Shown here piece by piece: positions 41,662 through 50,652 of a stretch of 64,000 nucleotides of DNA (positions within the stretch are counted from its first letter, which is position 1; every line of letters begins with the position of its first letter). Source of the stretch: Prevotella sp. (lineage in GTDB: Bacteria; Bacteroidota; Bacteroidia; Bacteroidales; Bacteroidaceae); the NCBI GenBank assembly GCA_017410365.1, contig JAFQQY010000033.1, positions 124,001 to 188,000 of the forward strand, written 5' to 3'. Position numbers and translations under genes: made by a program. The notes beneath the pieces are model-generated. The model saw only the letters and a program-made list of their open reading frames with translations. It did no database searches and was not told where the DNA came from.

Positions 41662-42348
41662 ATGAATAAATTAAAAGACATAGAGGCAATAGTTTTTGAT
41701 GCCGACGATACTCTGTGGGACTGCCAATCGCACTTCGAGGCGGTGGAACAGCGATACTGCCAACTGGTAAGTCCTTGGTGCGACGAGACGACTGCCGCCG
41801 CCGAACTGTTTGCCACTGAGCGCAGCAACATGACACTTTTAGGCTATGGCAGTAAGGCGTTCACAATATCCGTCATAGAGAGTGCGCTAAGAATGAGCAA
41901 CAGACAGATTCAGCAGTCGGCACTCGGAGAACTGATACAGATGGGCAAGCAACTGCTATTGATGCCATGCACGCCACTGCCGGGAGTAGAAGAGACATTG
42001 GAGAGGTTGCACGACTACAAGCTGGTCCTGCTGACCAAAGGTGAACTGCAGGAGCAGGAGAACAAGATAGTACGTTCAGGACTGGCAAGGCATTTCTGCC
42101 ATATCGAGATTGTATCTAACAAGAACGAGGGCACCTTTCGCCAACTGAGCGACAAATTAGGTATAGATGCAGAACAGATGTTGTCAGTTGGCAACTCGTT
42201 CAAAAGCGACATCGCCCCTGCCCTTTCAGCCGGTTATCACGCCATTCACATTCCTTTCCATGTTGTTTGGCAATTGGAACAGGCAGAGGAGTTTGAGCAT
42301 GAAAAACTAAGGCGTATTGAGAGGTTTGAAGAGATTGACCTTCCCTAG
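41662..42348 (+). CDS. HAD-superfamily hydrolase, YjjG-like
   Basis: 228 aa, cytoplasmic. The catalytic motif is VFDADDTLWD with nucleophile Asp13 and acid Asp15. Motif II is LLTKGELQEQENKI, and the acidic motif IV is VGNSFKSDIAPALSAGYHAI. The long helical cap after motif I is type C1. The best guess is a nucleotide or sugar phosphatase. A G/C-rich hairpin follows at 42361. Confidence 0.85.
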   Translation: MNKLKDIEAIVFDADDTLWDCQSHFEAVEQRYCQLVSPWCDETTAAAELFATERSNMTLLGYGSKAFTISVIESALRMSNRQIQQSALGELIQMGKQLLLMPCTPLPGVEETLERLHDYKLVLLTKGELQEQENKIVRSGLARHFCHIEIVSNKNEGTFRQLSDKLGIDAEQMLSVGNSFKSDIAPALSAGYHAIHIPFHVVWQLEQAEEFEHEKLRRIERFEEIDLP

Positions 42349-42360
42349 GAACCTCCCAAA

Positions 42361-42379
42361 CCCCCTCCCAAGGAGGGGG
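42361..42379. repeat. GC-rich palindrome CCCCCTCC-CAA-GGAGGGGG
   Basis: A perfect 8-bp inverted repeat after the HAD gene. Similar CCCCTCCC-type palindromes occur near 44565, 53474 and 53577, so this is one copy of a dispersed repeat. It may also serve as a weak terminator. Confidence 0.65.
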
Positions 42380-42448
42380 ATTTGCTATTCATTCGCACCG
42401 CAGTAGCAAATTCTTAATTCTTAATTCTTAGTTCTTAATTTTAATAAG

Positions 42449-42456
42449 TACCTTTG
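42449..42456 (+). promoter_or_regulatory. -7 promoter element TACCTTTG of metG
   Basis: TACCTTTG lies 28 bases before the metG ATG and matches TAnnTTTG. It is preceded by AATTCTTAATTCTTAGTTCTTAATT repeats. Confidence 0.8.
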
Positions 42457-42484
42457 CACATCAGAAACAAAAAAGACAATATAT

Positions 42485-44548
42485 ATGGAACAGAAACAAT
42501 TTAAAAGAACTACTATCACGGCGGCATTGCCTTACGCCAACGGCGGAGTGCACATCGGTCATCTGGCAGGCGTTTATGTACCGGCTGACATCTATGCACG
42601 CTATCTCCGACTGAAAAAGCAGGAGGTGGTGTTCATTGGCGGAAGCGACGAGCACGGAGTGCCTGTAACTCAGCGTGCACGCAAGGAAGGCATCACACCA
42701 CAGGATGTTGTTGACCGCTACCACAAGATAATAAAAGACAGTTTTGAGAAGTTCGGCATCTCTTTCGACATCTACAGCCGCACGACATCAGACATTCACC
42801 ATAAGTTTGCTGCTGATTTCTTCCGCAAGCTGTACGATGACGGCAAGCTGGTGGAACAGACAACAAAGCAGTTCTACGACGAGAAGACAGGTAAGTTCCT
42901 CACCGACCGCGACGTGGTGGGCGAATGTCCTTACTGCCACAAGCAGGCTTACGGCAACCAGTGCGAAGAGGGATGCGGACGCGCTCTCGAACCGACAGAG
43001 CTCATCAACCCTCGTTCAAAGGAGACAGGCGAGATACCTGTGCTGAAAGACACCAAGAACTGGTATCTGCCACTGAACGAATATCAGGAGTGGCTGAAAG
43101 AGTGGATTCTTGAGAATCATAAGGAATGGCGACCAAATGTTTATGGGCAGTGCAAGTCATGGCTCGACATGGACCTGCAGCCACGCGCCATGACACGCGA
43201 CCTCGACTGGGGTATTCCTGTGCCTGTGGCTGATGCCGAGGGCAAGGTGCTCTATGTATGGTTCGACGCTCCTATCGGATACATCTCAAACACTAAGGAA
43301 CTGTGTGACAAGGAACCGGAGAAGTGGGGTTCATGGGAGAAGTGGTGGCAGGATGACGATACTCGTCTCGTTCACTTCATCGGCAAGGACAACATCGTGT
43401 TCCACTGCCTCATCTTCCCTGTAATGATGAAGGCTCACGGCAAGTATATCATGCCTGACAACGTACCTTCAAACGAATTCCTCAATCTGGAGAACGACAA
43501 GATTTCCACATCGCGCAACTGGGCTGTATGGCTGCACGAGTATCTTGAGGACCTGCCAGGCAAGCAGGACGTGCTGCGCTATGTGCTCACCGCCAATGCT
43601 CCTGAGTCAAAGGACAACAACTTCACTTGGAAGAACTTCCAGGACAACAACAATAACGAGTTGGTGGCTATCTACGGCAACTTCGTGAACCGTGCCCTGC
43701 AACTGACAAAGAAGTACTGGGGCGGTGTGGTTCCGGCATGCGGCGAACTGACAGAGGTGGACAGTGCCACACTCAACGAGTTCAAGGATGTGAAGGCAAA
43801 GGTAGAAGAGTTGCTCGACACATTCAAGTTCCGCGATGCACAGAAGGAGGCAATGAACCTTGCACGCATCGGCAACCGCTATATCACAGAGTGCGAACCT
43901 TGGAAGGTATGGAAGACCGACCCTAAGCGCGTAGAGACCATTCTGAACATCTCGCTGCAGTTGGTTGCCAACCTCGCCATTGCCTTTGAACCGTTCCTCC
44001 CATTCAGCAGCGCCAAACTGAGAGGCATGCTCAACATCGAGACATTCGAATGGGAACAGTTAGGACAGACCGACCTCATCAAGGCTGGTCATCAGTTGGC
44101 AGAACCAGAACTGCTGTTCGAAAAGATTGAAGACGATACTATACAGGCTCAGCTCGACAAACTCGAGGCTACAAAGAAGGCAAACGAGGCTGCTGCTTAC
44201 AAGGCAGAGCCAATCAAGCCAATAGTAAGTTTCGAGGATTTCGAGAAGCTCGACATCCGTGTTGGTCATGTGAAGAACTGCGAGAAGGTGAAGAAATCAA
44301 AGAAGCTGTTGCAGTTCACGCTCGACGACGGCACAGGCGAAGACCGCACCATCCTCTCAGGCATTGCAGAGTGGAACAATCCTGAAGACCTTGTGGGCAA
44401 GCAGGTGCTCTTCGTTGCCAACTTTGCTCCGCGCACCATGATGGGCATGGAGAGTCAGGGCATGATACTCTCTGCTGTCGACCACGACGGTTCGCTCCGC
44501 GTCACATCTGTATTGCGCGAGGTTAAACCTGGCAGTCAGGTAGGATAA
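42485..44548 (+). CDS. metG: Methionyl-tRNA synthetase
   Basis: 687 aa. The HIGH-type motif is [13 protein letters not shown] at about 16-28. A zinc knuckle is CPYCHKQ plus CEEGC. The KMSKS loop appears as KISTSRNW near 339. The anticodon domain follows, and from about 580 the C-terminal tRNA-binding domain starts ([20 protein letters not shown]) and ends [11 protein letters not shown]. It charges tRNA-Met and initiator tRNA. It is monocistronic with its own promoter and a strong terminator. Confidence 0.98.
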   Translation: MEQKQFKRTTITAALPYANGGVHIGHLAGVYVPADIYARYLRLKKQEVVFIGGSDEHGVPVTQRARKEGITPQDVVDRYHKIIKDSFEKFGISFDIYSRTTSDIHHKFAADFFRKLYDDGKLVEQTTKQFYDEKTGKFLTDRDVVGECPYCHKQAYGNQCEEGCGRALEPTELINPRSKETGEIPVLKDTKNWYLPLNEYQEWLKEWILENHKEWRPNVYGQCKSWLDMDLQPRAMTRDLDWGIPVPVADAEGKVLYVWFDAPIGYISNTKELCDKEPEKWGSWEKWWQDDDTRLVHFIGKDNIVFHCLIFPVMMKAHGKYIMPDNVPSNEFLNLENDKISTSRNWAVWLHEYLEDLPGKQDVLRYVLTANAPESKDNNFTWKNFQDNNNNELVAIYGNFVNRALQLTKKYWGGVVPACGELTEVDSATLNEFKDVKAKVEELLDTFKFRDAQKEAMNLARIGNRYITECEPWKVWKTDPKRVETILNISLQLVANLAIAFEPFLPFSSAKLRGMLNIETFEWEQLGQTDLIKAGHQLAEPELLFEKIEDDTIQAQLDKLEATKKANEAAAYKAEPIKPIVSFEDFEKLDIRVGHVKNCEKVKKSKKLLQFTLDDGTGEDRTILSGIAEWNNPEDLVGKQVLFVANFAPRTMMGMESQGMILSAVDHDGSLRVTSVLREVKPGSQVG

Positions 44549-44571
44549 GAGAACCTCTCCCCCGCCCCTCT

Positions 44572-44633
44572 CCCTGGAGAGGGGAGAAGATAGAAACAAT
44601 ATGACATTAGGCGCACTGTTTGGTGCGCCTAAT
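44572..44633 (+). terminator. Terminator of metG inside a 62-bp dispersed repeat
   Basis: ATTAGGCGCAC (44606-44616) pairs perfectly with GTGCGCCTAAT (44623-44633), followed by TTGTTTTT. The whole 62-bp stretch recurs as a near-identical direct copy at 49685-49746. Confidence 0.85.
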
Positions 44634-44781
44634 TTGTTTTTGCCAGCAAACCATTCTCCCACTTGCCCCTTCGACAATGCTCAGGATAGAAAAAGGGGGA
44701 GCTAGAGGGGGATAGAAAGGATAGGAGATAAAAGAAGATAAAAGATATTTTCCGTCATTTTCATCAAAAAAACTCTTTTAT

Positions 44782-44824
44782 AAAAAGGCAGTCATCAGAT
44801 ATTGATTCCGATGACTGCCTTTTT
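44782..44824. terminator. Bidirectional terminator before the 1519-aa gene
   Basis: AAAAAGGCAGTCATC (44782-44796) and GATGACTGCCTTTTT (44810-44824) pair perfectly. It separates metG from the convergent secreted-protein gene. Confidence 0.9.
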
Positions 44825-44844
44825 ATTTATCAGTATGCAAGATG

Positions 44845-47800
44845 TTACTCTACAAACACCTTTTTCTTGTTTACGATGTAGATGCCCTTTGGCAGGCCTT
44901 CGAGCGAAGTGCCCACCTTCTGACCATGCAGGTTGTATACTGCAGAAGTACAGTTCACATTATCACCACTTACATTTACGCCATCAATCTCTGTAACAAT
45001 ATCCTTTGATATGCTGCCATAGTAATACATGCGGAAATTGTCGAAGAATGTCCATGTAAGAGAGACAACCGTGCCCTGACGAACACCTATCTTAAGGTCG
45101 GTGGTCTTAGTGAGTGCAAAGACATTAGTATTTTCGTAATAACCCTGCTTGAAGTATGCGGCAGCAGATGCTATTGTGCATGGCACATATCCGAATGGCG
45201 ACGACATGGTGAGATCGTCGGAATGAACCTTAGACGTGCTTGCGCCCTGTGCCAAATGACACATCTTGAGACTTGAGCTGCCAGCATAGAAGAAGGCTGC
45301 CGCATTGTTCTTGCCATTATGATAGTCGGCATACACTGCCGCTGTCTCTCCCGGACGGTTGAAGCCCTGAACCATCAGTTTGTATGTTCCCTTTGGCAAT
45401 CCCTTGACAGTCTGGTTGAAGTCGAACGACTGCTCATAGAACTCAATACCTGATGACTGCACTGTCTTTGATATGCTCCATCCCTCAGATGTTGTGATGC
45501 TTGGGTCGGCCATCAGGAATGAGATGTCGAAAGGTTCTGCTGCATTACTTGGGGTAACGCTGACCATGAAGTCCATTACCGCCTGACGCAAACTCTTGAC
45601 AGCATCGTTGATGGCCTCAAGCATAGCGTTAGCATCCTCTGCCACAACCGCAGCACTTGCAAGAACAGTATTGATAGTTGCATCAGCCTCTGCCACATCC
45701 TCTGTGTGTGGTGTTGCCACCATGGCTGTTACATTTGTTATGAGCGACTTCAGTTCGTTGAGCTCAGAGAAACGCGCTGCATTGTCGAATGCCTCAGTCT
45801 CCTCGGCTGTAAGTATCACCCAGTGCTGTGCAGATGCATCGGCAGAGAGGTCGAAACCGGCGGCAGTAACCTTGCCCGATGCAGCGGCAGCCATTGCTGT
45901 TGCCGAACCGCCATTAGCCTTTAATATCCAATAGCCAAGCACATTCATTGCCGATGTGCCACTGCCCACCTTCACTGTCTTTCTGCCCTTCATCACCTGG
46001 AACTTCTCTGAAGCTGTAGGAGTGGTTGCAGACGCTGTTGTAAATGTAGAACCGTTGTATGTGATATACTGTCCAGTAGCTGCATTGCGCAGTGAGTAAT
46101 ACTGTGTCAGCGGATCGAAGCTGAGATACCACGCATAGGCATCATTAGATGTTATCTCGGCAGATGTAGCCTCCTGCCACTTCAGTGTGCTGCCACTTAT
46201 AGTGAGATAAGACGTGTTAAGACCAAACGACTGGTTTTCGTTCTTTATGTAATACTTCACGTCATCATCATGCTCAAAGGTATAAGCAGGCAGAGCGAAT
46301 GTGCCGCCAGTTGGTGAGAGACCATCCTCATGCATACCCTGAATGATAAGTGCCTGAATCATATACAACGCATCGCTGCCATTATCCTCGTGTGCACCGT
46401 TGATACCGTATGGCCACATGTGCTGAGCATCGCCTGCCATCGTAGATGTTGTGTTGTTCTCCCAGAACTGCAGCACACTATTGGCACGCAGACCTGTCCA
46501 TGAACCATTAACAAGCAATGTGCCCCATGTCCAGTGAGTACCCACGCCCACACCATGAGCGGCCTCGTGCAGGATTGTACCTGTACGCTGATAAGAGGCA
46601 TTCGGACCAACACGCATCCATCCTCCATAAGAGCAGTCGGCTGTTGGAGTGCCTGATCCATAGTTACCGGTGAGGTGGAATCCCTGAGTGCTCATGAGAT
46701 TGCCCCAAATATCCTCGATACCATGACGCATAGCCTCTCTAATGCGCTCGTTTTCCTCTGCGCTTCCGCCGTTGTTCCATGACCAGCCGATGCTTGCCTT
46801 TGGTATTGTTATTATCTTAAGTTCATCGCCGTATGCCACCTGATAGCCCTCTGACACAACGTATGGACGGGCATAATAAACCGTTGCCGGTTTCATGTTG
46901 TCCATTATATATATGCGGCCATTGCTGTCGATATATCTTGTTGAGCGCTGGTCGAGCACTGTTGGGTTCTTGGTAGTAGAATAGCAGAAACCAACCTCAC
47001 GCAACTTTGCGCCATTCAGGTTGTAGGTAAATCGTCCAAACGCCATCACCGAGCCACGGGCATAACGGCTGTCGGTCTTTGTTATTACCGGAACAGCGCC
47101 AGATGGGTTGTTTATCATATAAGCAAACGCAGCCTCATCAAGCAACAGTATCTGCTCTGCCAGCTTCTCGTAGCTTGTTGTGCCGTCGGCATAAGCATCC
47201 TTGGCAGCATTGATTGCCTTGAGATATGTCTCAGCACCTGCAAATGTGCCGTCGCCATACTGACTCTCAGCCTTTTCTATAGCAGCAAGCAGCTGTGCAT
47301 AAGCATCGATGGAACGCTCTGCCTCTTCAGTGGCCTTGCGCAATGCTGTTGACACCTTCTTATACCCATTGGCATCAGACTTCTGCAGTTCTGCCTGAAC
47401 AGCAGCTATCAGTTCGTCGAGTTCCTGCTTGGCAGCAGTGTGCATCTTCTTGTCGGCAACGGCAAGAGCCTTGTCAAGGTAGTCGTTCAGGACTGTCTTA
47501 TAATCAGCGAATGTGCCGCCCACATAGTAAAGGCGGAAATTATCCACAGCCATCCAGTTGCCGGTAGCAGAAACAGCCTGGAAACCGATGGTCACCTCGT
47601 CTTCTATATTAGTAAATGTCAGTTCATATTCAGCTCTCTTGTCAACAGCTGTCTTTGCGCCACTTGCCACTATCCACGCACCGGTCTGAGGCGCCGTCGG
47701 GCTGTCTTCCTGAATATTCTGTGCCGCAGCAACAAGTTTGTATATACCAAGGTCAAGTCCTTTAAGGGTCTGGAGCGCAGAGCCATTGCCCACATGCCCG

Positions 47801-49404
47801 CCTTTGCCTGTCCACTTCTCGAGATACAATGAACCCTTTTTCAGTGTGAATACAGTGTTGCCCTGTGTAGCCATGTCTGTTATGTTCCATCCCTCTTTCT
47901 GCTTCTCAAAGCTTGGGTTTACAATCATACTGGTCATGTCGATAGGATTCTCCAGTGAGGCATTGCCATAGCGATAGGTCTTCATGGCAAGCACAAGCGC
48001 GTCAATGGTATTCTTGATGACTGTGTTGGTTGCCGAAGCATCCGCATATATAGTATTGGCATTGTCGATAGCCACTTTCAGGGCATCAGCGCCATTACCT
48101 GTGCCATCGCCGTAAAGAGCAGTGGCCTCATCGATGGTCGCCTTCAGGTTGGCAACAAGGTCGTCTCTGCTCAGTCCCTTATAGATAAGTTCAAAGCCTT
48201 GCCAGTTTACCCATTGATTAACTGAGCTAACCACATATTTAATATTTACAGCACCCTCGGCATCAACCACGATATTATTTGCCCATGCCATCGCACTGCC
48301 GTGAGCAAGAGCCTGTCCGCATGACTGCATGCCATTGGGCTGGTTCCTGCCGTTTACGGTTGTCCAGTTGTTATCAGTGGCATTGGCAACGCCATAGTCA
48401 ATAGTGCTCATCAATGGAGTCTTGCCTGTATATTTGCCTTTAGCAGTGGTTACAGTAAGGGTTGGGGCTGTTCCAGAACCATCCTCACGATAGAGAGAAC
48501 GGAAGCCTAGGTCGTATGTTCCCAATGGGAGCACGTTGTCCTGTTCAAGAGTAAACGCCTTGTGATATACCTCAAACTCTTCCCATCCAAAGGCAGGGCT
48601 GTCGCTGGTCCATCCTGCTGCGCTTGCGCTGCCTACCATATCGGCATTGTCGAGCATGAATGACACATTAAGGGGTTCGGTAATATCGGCACAAACACTT
48701 CTGAAGAGCACACGAGCGGCATTTGTTATACTCTCCATAGTTGCCTTTGTGTCTGTATAAGCGGCATAAGCATCTGCCAGAACTGCGGCATAGGTATCTG
48801 CCTTGCCAGCATCGGCCACAGCCTTATACACATCATACAGCTGCTTCTTGCTCTTATACAATGCATAGGCGCCATTGGTCACATTGCTCTCCTTGATAAA
48901 TGCCCACTTGGTTTTGCCTGCACCTGAGGCAAGTGTGAGATGACCACCATTGGTCCATGACACGTCAAGGTCTTTGCCAAAGGCCGTATTGCTGAGTGTA
49001 TAAACATGACTGCCCGCAACGGTCTCTGTATAGGCAAAGTCAGCATTGGTTGTTTTGTTTATCACCACGCTGTTGGCAGAGGCACTGGTACAGGAGATGT
49101 AGTTAGACCCTCCACGCTCCTTGTTCCTTACCTTCAACTTACCGTCAGCAACATACACATAACTCTGATTAGGTATTGTTGCAGTCTTGTCGCCATTTGT
49201 AAGACGGGCGGCACAAGCCTCGTTGTTGCTTGCCATGCCATACATCACAAACGCATCGGCCTCCACATTATACATGTAGACAATCGTAGAGGAAGAAAGG
49301 CTGTTTACATCCTCAGCCGGCAATTCCGGAGTTGTCCACTGCTGTGCATGTGCAATGCCAAACAGGCATACAAACATAGTTAATACAGATATTAAACGTC
49401 TCAT
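44845..49404 (-). CDS. Large secreted protein with HExxH metalloprotease-like motif and type IX sorting tail
   Basis: 1519 aa with a signal peptide (MRRLISVLTMFVCLFGIAHA). The N-terminal half has FIVAR-like helical pairs and two carbohydrate-binding-like sandwiches (MIVNPSFEKQKEGWN, MAVDNFRLYYVG). A possible catalytic domain lies near 880-1040: LHEAAHGVGVGTHW places His946, Glu947, His950 and His957. This is HExxH plus a third His one residue later than in metzincins. The end (VYNLHGQKVG, LPKGIYIVNKKKVFVE) is a CTD-type sorting tail. The role is probably surface protein or glycoprotein degradation. The zinc site is inferred from motif only. Confidence 0.75.
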   Translation of the reverse strand: MRRLISVLTMFVCLFGIAHAQQWTTPELPAEDVNSLSSSTIVYMYNVEADAFVMYGMASNNEACAARLTNGDKTATIPNQSYVYVADGKLKVRNKERGGSNYISCTSASANSVVINKTTNADFAYTETVAGSHVYTLSNTAFGKDLDVSWTNGGHLTLASGAGKTKWAFIKESNVTNGAYALYKSKKQLYDVYKAVADAGKADTYAAVLADAYAAYTDTKATMESITNAARVLFRSVCADITEPLNVSFMLDNADMVGSASAAGWTSDSPAFGWEEFEVYHKAFTLEQDNVLPLGTYDLGFRSLYREDGSGTAPTLTVTTAKGKYTGKTPLMSTIDYGVANATDNNWTTVNGRNQPNGMQSCGQALAHGSAMAWANNIVVDAEGAVNIKYVVSSVNQWVNWQGFELIYKGLSRDDLVANLKATIDEATALYGDGTGNGADALKVAIDNANTIYADASATNTVIKNTIDALVLAMKTYRYGNASLENPIDMTSMIVNPSFEKQKEGWNITDMATQGNTVFTLKKGSLYLEKWTGKGGHVGNGSALQTLKGLDLGIYKLVAAAQNIQEDSPTAPQTGAWIVASGAKTAVDKRAEYELTFTNIEDEVTIGFQAVSATGNWMAVDNFRLYYVGGTFADYKTVLNDYLDKALAVADKKMHTAAKQELDELIAAVQAELQKSDANGYKKVSTALRKATEEAERSIDAYAQLLAAIEKAESQYGDGTFAGAETYLKAINAAKDAYADGTTSYEKLAEQILLLDEAAFAYMINNPSGAVPVITKTDSRYARGSVMAFGRFTYNLNGAKLREVGFCYSTTKNPTVLDQRSTRYIDSNGRIYIMDNMKPATVYYARPYVVSEGYQVAYGDELKIITIPKASIGWSWNNGGSAEENERIREAMRHGIEDIWGNLMSTQGFHLTGNYGSGTPTADCSYGGWMRVGPNASYQRTGTILHEAAHGVGVGTHWTWGTLLVNGSWTGLRANSVLQFWENNTTSTMAGDAQHMWPYGINGAHEDNGSDALYMIQALIIQGMHEDGLSPTGGTFALPAYTFEHDDDVKYYIKNENQSFGLNTSYLTISGSTLKWQEATSAEITSNDAYAWYLSFDPLTQYYSLRNAATGQYITYNGSTFTTASATTPTASEKFQVMKGRKTVKVGSGTSAMNVLGYWILKANGGSATAMAAAASGKVTAAGFDLSADASAQHWVILTAEETEAFDNAARFSELNELKSLITNVTAMVATPHTEDVAEADATINTVLASAAVVAEDANAMLEAINDAVKSLRQAVMDFMVSVTPSNAAEPFDISFLMADPSITTSEGWSISKTVQSSGIEFYEQSFDFNQTVKGLPKGTYKLMVQGFNRPGETAAVYADYHNGKNNAAAFFYAGSSSLKMCHLAQGASTSKVHSDDLTMSSPFGYVPCTIASAAAYFKQGYYENTNVFALTKTTDLKIGVRQGTVVSLTWTFFDNFRMYYYGSISKDIVTEIDGVNVSGDNVNCTSAVYNLHGQKVGTSLEGLPKGIYIVNKKKVFVE

Positions 49405-49445
49405 AATATTAAGTTATTATTAAATCATTTTAGTTAGTCAGGTTA

Positions 49446-49453
49446 CAAAGTTA
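49446..49453 (-). promoter_or_regulatory. -7 promoter element TAACTTTG of the 1519-aa secreted protein gene
   Basis: TAACTTTG on the minus strand, 41 bases before the ATG at 49404, fits TAnnTTTG. Confidence 0.7.
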
Positions 49454-49581
49454 CTATTAATTATTCATAATGCATGCTTTTTCTCGTAAATAATGCCACT
49501 CATAATCAAGACATACTGCAGAAATCAGTGATTATAAGTTAAACGTCACTGCATTTTTTTGTTTATTCACAATAATAGTAG

Positions 49582-49589
49582 TATATTTG
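49582..49589 (+). promoter_or_regulatory. -7 promoter element TATATTTG before the orphan 39-codon frame
   Basis: TATATTTG has a TTG about 20 bases upstream, a full Bacteroidetes promoter layout, and stands 52 bases before ATG 49642. Confidence 0.65.
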
Positions 49590-49641
49590 CGATACAAAAC
49601 AAGATGATTAGAAACCGTCTTAAACACATAACGAACCAAAC

Positions 49642-49761
49642 ATGGAAAACAGTAAGAAAGAAAACTCACTGAAAGACAAGACCGCCCTGGAGAGGGGAGA
49701 AGATAGATACAATATGACATTAGGCGCACTTGTCGGTGCGCCTAATTCTATTTTCGCTTGA
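49642..49761 (+). pseudogene. Truncated gene start fused to a copy of the metG downstream repeat
   Basis: A good promoter leads to ATG at 49642 and the peptide MENSKKENSLKDKTALE. At 49685 the sequence switches to the 62-bp repeat also found after metG, so the remaining codons (RGEDRYNMTLGALVGAPNS) come from that repeat, ending at TGA 49761. The first 14 codons look like the start of a lost gene. I do not recognise which one. Confidence 0.5.
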
Positions 49762-50525
49762 TAGCAATCCTTGCAGGAAGACTGGCTTTATTCTAAGGAT
49801 TATGGGATTTAAAGGATTTCCATCCCCCTCTACCTCCCCCTTTTCCTGTCCTGAACTAGTCGAAGTGGCAAGAGGGAGCACAGTTTGCTGCAGAATTTAC
49901 AGAAACCAAGGGGGAGCACATCGGCATACCGTCCCTTAGCAAGTGGAGGTTAGGAGGGGATTGTTCATCTTTCATTCCTCATCATTCAACGTATTCGTTA
50001 ATTATGACAGAAAGACAAAAGAAACACAAGGTTTTAAGACAGAAGGGCAGAAGAATTTTCGTTCAACGTTAATCGTTAATCGCTTTTGAAAAAGATGTTA
50101 GGCAATATAATTGGCAAACAATAGATAGCATTATTCAGAAACCAGGCGTAATCGGATTCAGAAAAGTTGGCTACTGATTTTTAACGCAAAAGGCGAATTT
50201 AAACGCTGAAACTGCATCAGAACGATGATTATTTTATAGCTTTGGCACAGTCCAGATTATTCATGAGATAATTTTTTAAAATATCATTTTCTCATACATC
50301 CTACATTTTTGCTCATAACAAATTGTGTCATAGTTCGTTATATTGAATGTATGAGGATTTGAATCCTACATTTTTTGACCTTTTTTGAGCCATTTTTTGG
50401 AATTTCTTGATAATATGCTATCGGTCAAGTGCAATGTAGAAGATTTCAATCCTATACTATTTGGGCGCTTTAGCATCTTTAAAACGCCCTTTCAGCATTC
50501 CAATACGGCGCTTTAGCATTCTTAA

Positions 50526-50596
50526 ATGCCGTTTGTCTTGCGTAACTGCATCAGTTAGCAAGTGTAACTGCATCGGTTAGCAGTCACAAACGGCAT
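50526..50596. repeat. Element with two 22-bp tandem repeats between inverted arms
   Basis: ATGCCGTTTGT (50526-50536) is inverted as ACAAACGGCAT (50586-50596). The interior is CTTGC plus two 22-bp units (50542-50563 and 50564-50585) sharing GTAACTGCATCrGTTAGCA. Upstream, GGCGCTTTAGCAT occurs twice within 60 bases. The plan matches the element at 30777-30863, with different sequence. Confidence 0.7.
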
Positions 50597-50652
50597 ACTT
50601 ATATTCCTCAATCTGCAAACTTGGATTGAATAGTTTGAATTTAGAATACTGC

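Larger units (their letters stand above)
49405..50652. other. Repeat-rich intergenic region of 1.2 kb
   Basis: It holds the promoter of the 1519-aa gene, a 39-codon orphan frame with its own promoter (49582-49761), a second copy of the metG 62-bp repeat, an inverted copy of the AAAAAGGGGGAG block near 49826-49890, imperfect palindromes of the type TGTATGAGGATTTGAATCCTACA near 50347, and the 22-bp repeat element at 50526-50596. I see no other supportable gene. Confidence 0.65.
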
